Below are positions 13,947 through 15,101 of a stretch of DNA of 15,101 nt, one piece after another (position 1 is the stretch's first letter; every line of letters begins with the position of its first letter). The DNA is from JANQGH01 sp039177555. Its GTDB lineage: Bacteria > Pseudomonadota > Alphaproteobacteria > DSM-16000 > Inquilinaceae. The DNA lies in assembly GCA_039177555.1 (NCBI GenBank), contig JBCDFV010000070.1, positions 1 to 15,101 on the forward strand, in the 5' to 3' direction. The translations under genes were made by a program, and so were the position numbers. The notes under the pieces are model-generated. The model was given only the letters and a program-made list of their open reading frames with translations, did not search any database and was not told the origin of the DNA.

Positions 13947-15101
13947 ATGACCAGCACCGATTTGATCGTCGCCTTGCCGGAGATCTTCCTGGCCGTCATG
14001 GGCATGGCCTTGTTGATGGTGGGCGTGTTCGCGCGCGGCAATCCCTCGCGACTGGTCAATTACCTGGCCGTGATCACGTTCGCGATCGCCGGCATCTTGG
14101 CGGTCGCCACCTTCGATGGATCGCAAAGCGCGTTTGGCGGCCTGTTCCAAGTCGACAGTTTCGGCCTGTTCATGAAGCTGCTGGTCCTGTTGGGCGCGGC
14201 CCTCACCTTGATCATCAGCCAGGACTTTATCGAGCGTGAGCAGATGGCGCGCTTCGAATACGGTGTCCTGTTCGTCTTCGCCACGCTGGGCATGATGATG
14301 ATGATCAGCGCCGGCGACCTGATCTCGCTCTATCTCGGCCTGGAGTTGCAGAGCCTCTGCCTCTACGTGATCGCGGCCTTCCGGCGCGACACGGCGCGCT
14401 CGTCGGAGGCGGGGTTGAAGTACTTCGTGCTCGGCGCGCTGAGTTCCGGCCTGTTCCTGTATGGCGCCTCGATGGTCTACGGCTTTGCCGGCACGACCAG
14501 CTTCGCCGGGCTGGCAACGGAGTTTGCCGGCGAGGGTGGGCCGGCCGTCGGCCTGATCGTCGGTATCGTCTTCATCGCGGCCGCGCTCGCCTTCAAGGTT
14601 TCGGCGGTACCGTTCCATATGTGGACGCCGGACGTCTATGAGGGGGCGCCGACGCCGGTCACCGCGTTCTTCGCCGTCGCGCCCAAGATCGCGGCGATCG
14701 CCCTGTTCACCCGCGTGCTGATCGAACCGTTCGGCGATCTGGTGGCCCAGTGGCAGCAGATCATTGTCGTCACGTCGGTCCTGTCGATGGCCCTGGGCGG
14801 CTTTGCCGCCCTGGCGCAGACCAACATCAAGCGCCTGATGGCCTATTCATCCATCGGCCATGTCGGCTATGCGCTTGTTGGCCTGGCCGCCGGGTCGCAG
14901 GATGGGGTGCGCGGGCTGATCGTCTACATGTCCATTTATTTGGCCATGAATGTCGGTGCCTTCGACCGCGCGGCCATTGACGCGCATGCACAGGATGCAG
15001 GCGAAGGTGCCGACATTCATGGCCAGATAGATCGACATGTAGACGATCAGCCCGCGCACCCCGTCCTGCGATCCGGCGGCCAGACCGACAAGCGCGTAAC
15101 C
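13947..15101 (+). CDS. nuoN: NADH:quinone oxidoreductase subunit N (NuoN/ND2), interrupted and partial
   Basis: The proximal antiporter-like pump of the membrane arm. It starts at ATG 13947 with a purine-rich GGCGAGGGGCGG upstream. Residues 1-339 (to 14963) are ordinary NuoN: Glu133 in YLGLELQSLCLYVI, Lys217 in LAFKVSAVPFHMWTPDVYEGAP, Lys247 in APKIAAIALF, and IKRLMAYSSIGHVGYALVGLAAG (two blocks, 294-316). At residue 340 the family sequence stops abruptly. The frame stays open to the right edge for 46 more codons, but these translate the reverse complement of another nuoN copy and are rich in Asp, His, Gln and Arg. They should not be read as protein sequence. A full NuoN is about 480 residues, so some 140 are missing. 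Read as genuine nuoN up to the junction. Confidence 0.9.
   Translation, partial: MTSTDLIVALPEIFLAVMGMALLMVGVFARGNPSRLVNYLAVITFAIAGILAVATFDGSQSAFGGLFQVDSFGLFMKLLVLLGAALTLIISQDFIEREQMARFEYGVLFVFATLGMMMMISAGDLISLYLGLELQSLCLYVIAAFRRDTARSSEAGLKYFVLGALSSGLFLYGASMVYGFAGTTSFAGLATEFAGEGGPAVGLIVGIVFIAAALAFKVSAVPFHMWTPDVYEGAPTPVTAFFAVAPKIAAIALFTRVLIEPFGDLVAQWQQIIVVTSVLSMALGGFAALAQTNIKRLMAYSSIGHVGYALVGLAAGSQDGVRGLIVYMSIYLAMNVGAFDRAAIDAHAQDAGEGADIHGQIDRHVDDQPAHPVLRSGGQTDKRVT
14865..15101. repeat. Imperfect inverted repeat, 99-nt arms, of nuoN sequence
   Basis: The left arm 14865-14963 and right arm 15003-15101 are reverse complements with 88 of 99 positions matching and no gaps, separated by 39 nt. In the nuoN reading frame ten of the eleven differences are synonymous and one changes Ala338 to Thr. 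The 39-nt centre belongs only to the right-hand copy. The right arm runs to the end of the window, so the true length is unknown. The join has about 7 nt of possible shared sequence (GCCTTCG, 14958-14964). Confidence 0.95.
14958..15101 (-). pseudogene. nuoN: Second nuoN copy in opposite orientation (fragment)
   Basis: Read on the minus strand from the right edge, 48 codons encode the NuoN region equivalent to residues 307 onward of the plus-strand gene. It is near-identical up to AMNVGTF, then continues with ACILCMRVNGRAVEG, which is the expected next part of NuoN and is missing from the plus-strand copy. After Glu-Gly the minus-strand frame enters the antisense of the plus-strand gene and loses all similarity. 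It is a fragment of a real, selected nuoN from a related allele or strain, not decayed sequence; pseudogene is used here only because it is truncated by the junction. Its N-terminal part would lie beyond the window. Confidence 0.85.

Noticed and set aside
14847..15059. Minus-strand 70-residue ORF at the right end taken as a complete small gene
   Set aside because: Only its first part is real, a nuoN fragment from the inverted copy; the rest is antisense of the plus-strand nuoN. The apparent internal start is simply a NuoN methionine-containing segment or GTG codon.
14865..15101. The inverted repeat as a mobile-element end, attachment site or regulatory hairpin
   Set aside because: Both arms encode the same part of NuoN with synonymous differences; there is no transposase, target duplication or terminal motif.

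Overview
The window is a GC-rich stretch from a member of the Alphaproteobacteria, probably a Rhodospirillales-like lineage. The assignment rests on the gene order, on nuoC and nuoD being separate genes, on the mitochondrial-like NuoF and NuoG sequences, and on a NuoE with the C-terminal tail usual in this class. Genus cannot be told from the sequence alone. A pair of CCA-encoding tRNA genes (Val-UAC, Asp-GUC) lies just upstream of nuoA, an arrangement I recall from other alphaproteobacteria.

Layout. Positions 1-268 hold the N-terminal part of a minus-strand MmcQ/YjbR-family gene that runs off the left edge. Positions 330-405 and 571-647 are the two tRNA genes, each preceded by a plausible sigma-70-type promoter. 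Positions 648-908 have no gene: they hold hairpins, a likely nuo promoter (-10 at 793-798) and a roughly 100-nt leader. From 909 to the right edge lies a single plus-strand operon, nuoA-B-C-D-E-F-G-H-I-J-K-L-M-N, for the proton-pumping NADH:quinone oxidoreductase (respiratory complex I). Most junctions are tight (ATGA or TGATG overlaps, or gaps of 3-33 nt). The exception is a 213-nt gap between nuoI and nuoJ, which carries hairpins and a 26-codon ORF ending on the nuoJ start codon.

The genes make one machine. NuoE, F and G take electrons from NADH through FMN and a chain of iron-sulphur clusters. NuoB, C, D and I carry them to the quinone site. NuoA, H, J, K, L, M and N are the membrane arm that pumps protons. 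All cluster ligands and the main charged membrane residues that I checked are present, so the complex looks functional.

The real anomaly is at the right end. nuoN is authentic only to about residue 339 (position 14963). There the sequence flips into the reverse complement of a second, homologous but non-identical nuoN. The two 99-nt arms (14865-14963 and 15003-15101) differ at 11 positions, ten of them synonymous, which means two diverged nuoN alleles have been joined head to head. A chimeric join of two related strains is the simplest explanation; a real inverted duplication is the alternative. I see no undescribed system in this window. It is otherwise an ordinary respiratory operon with a few regulatory curiosities.
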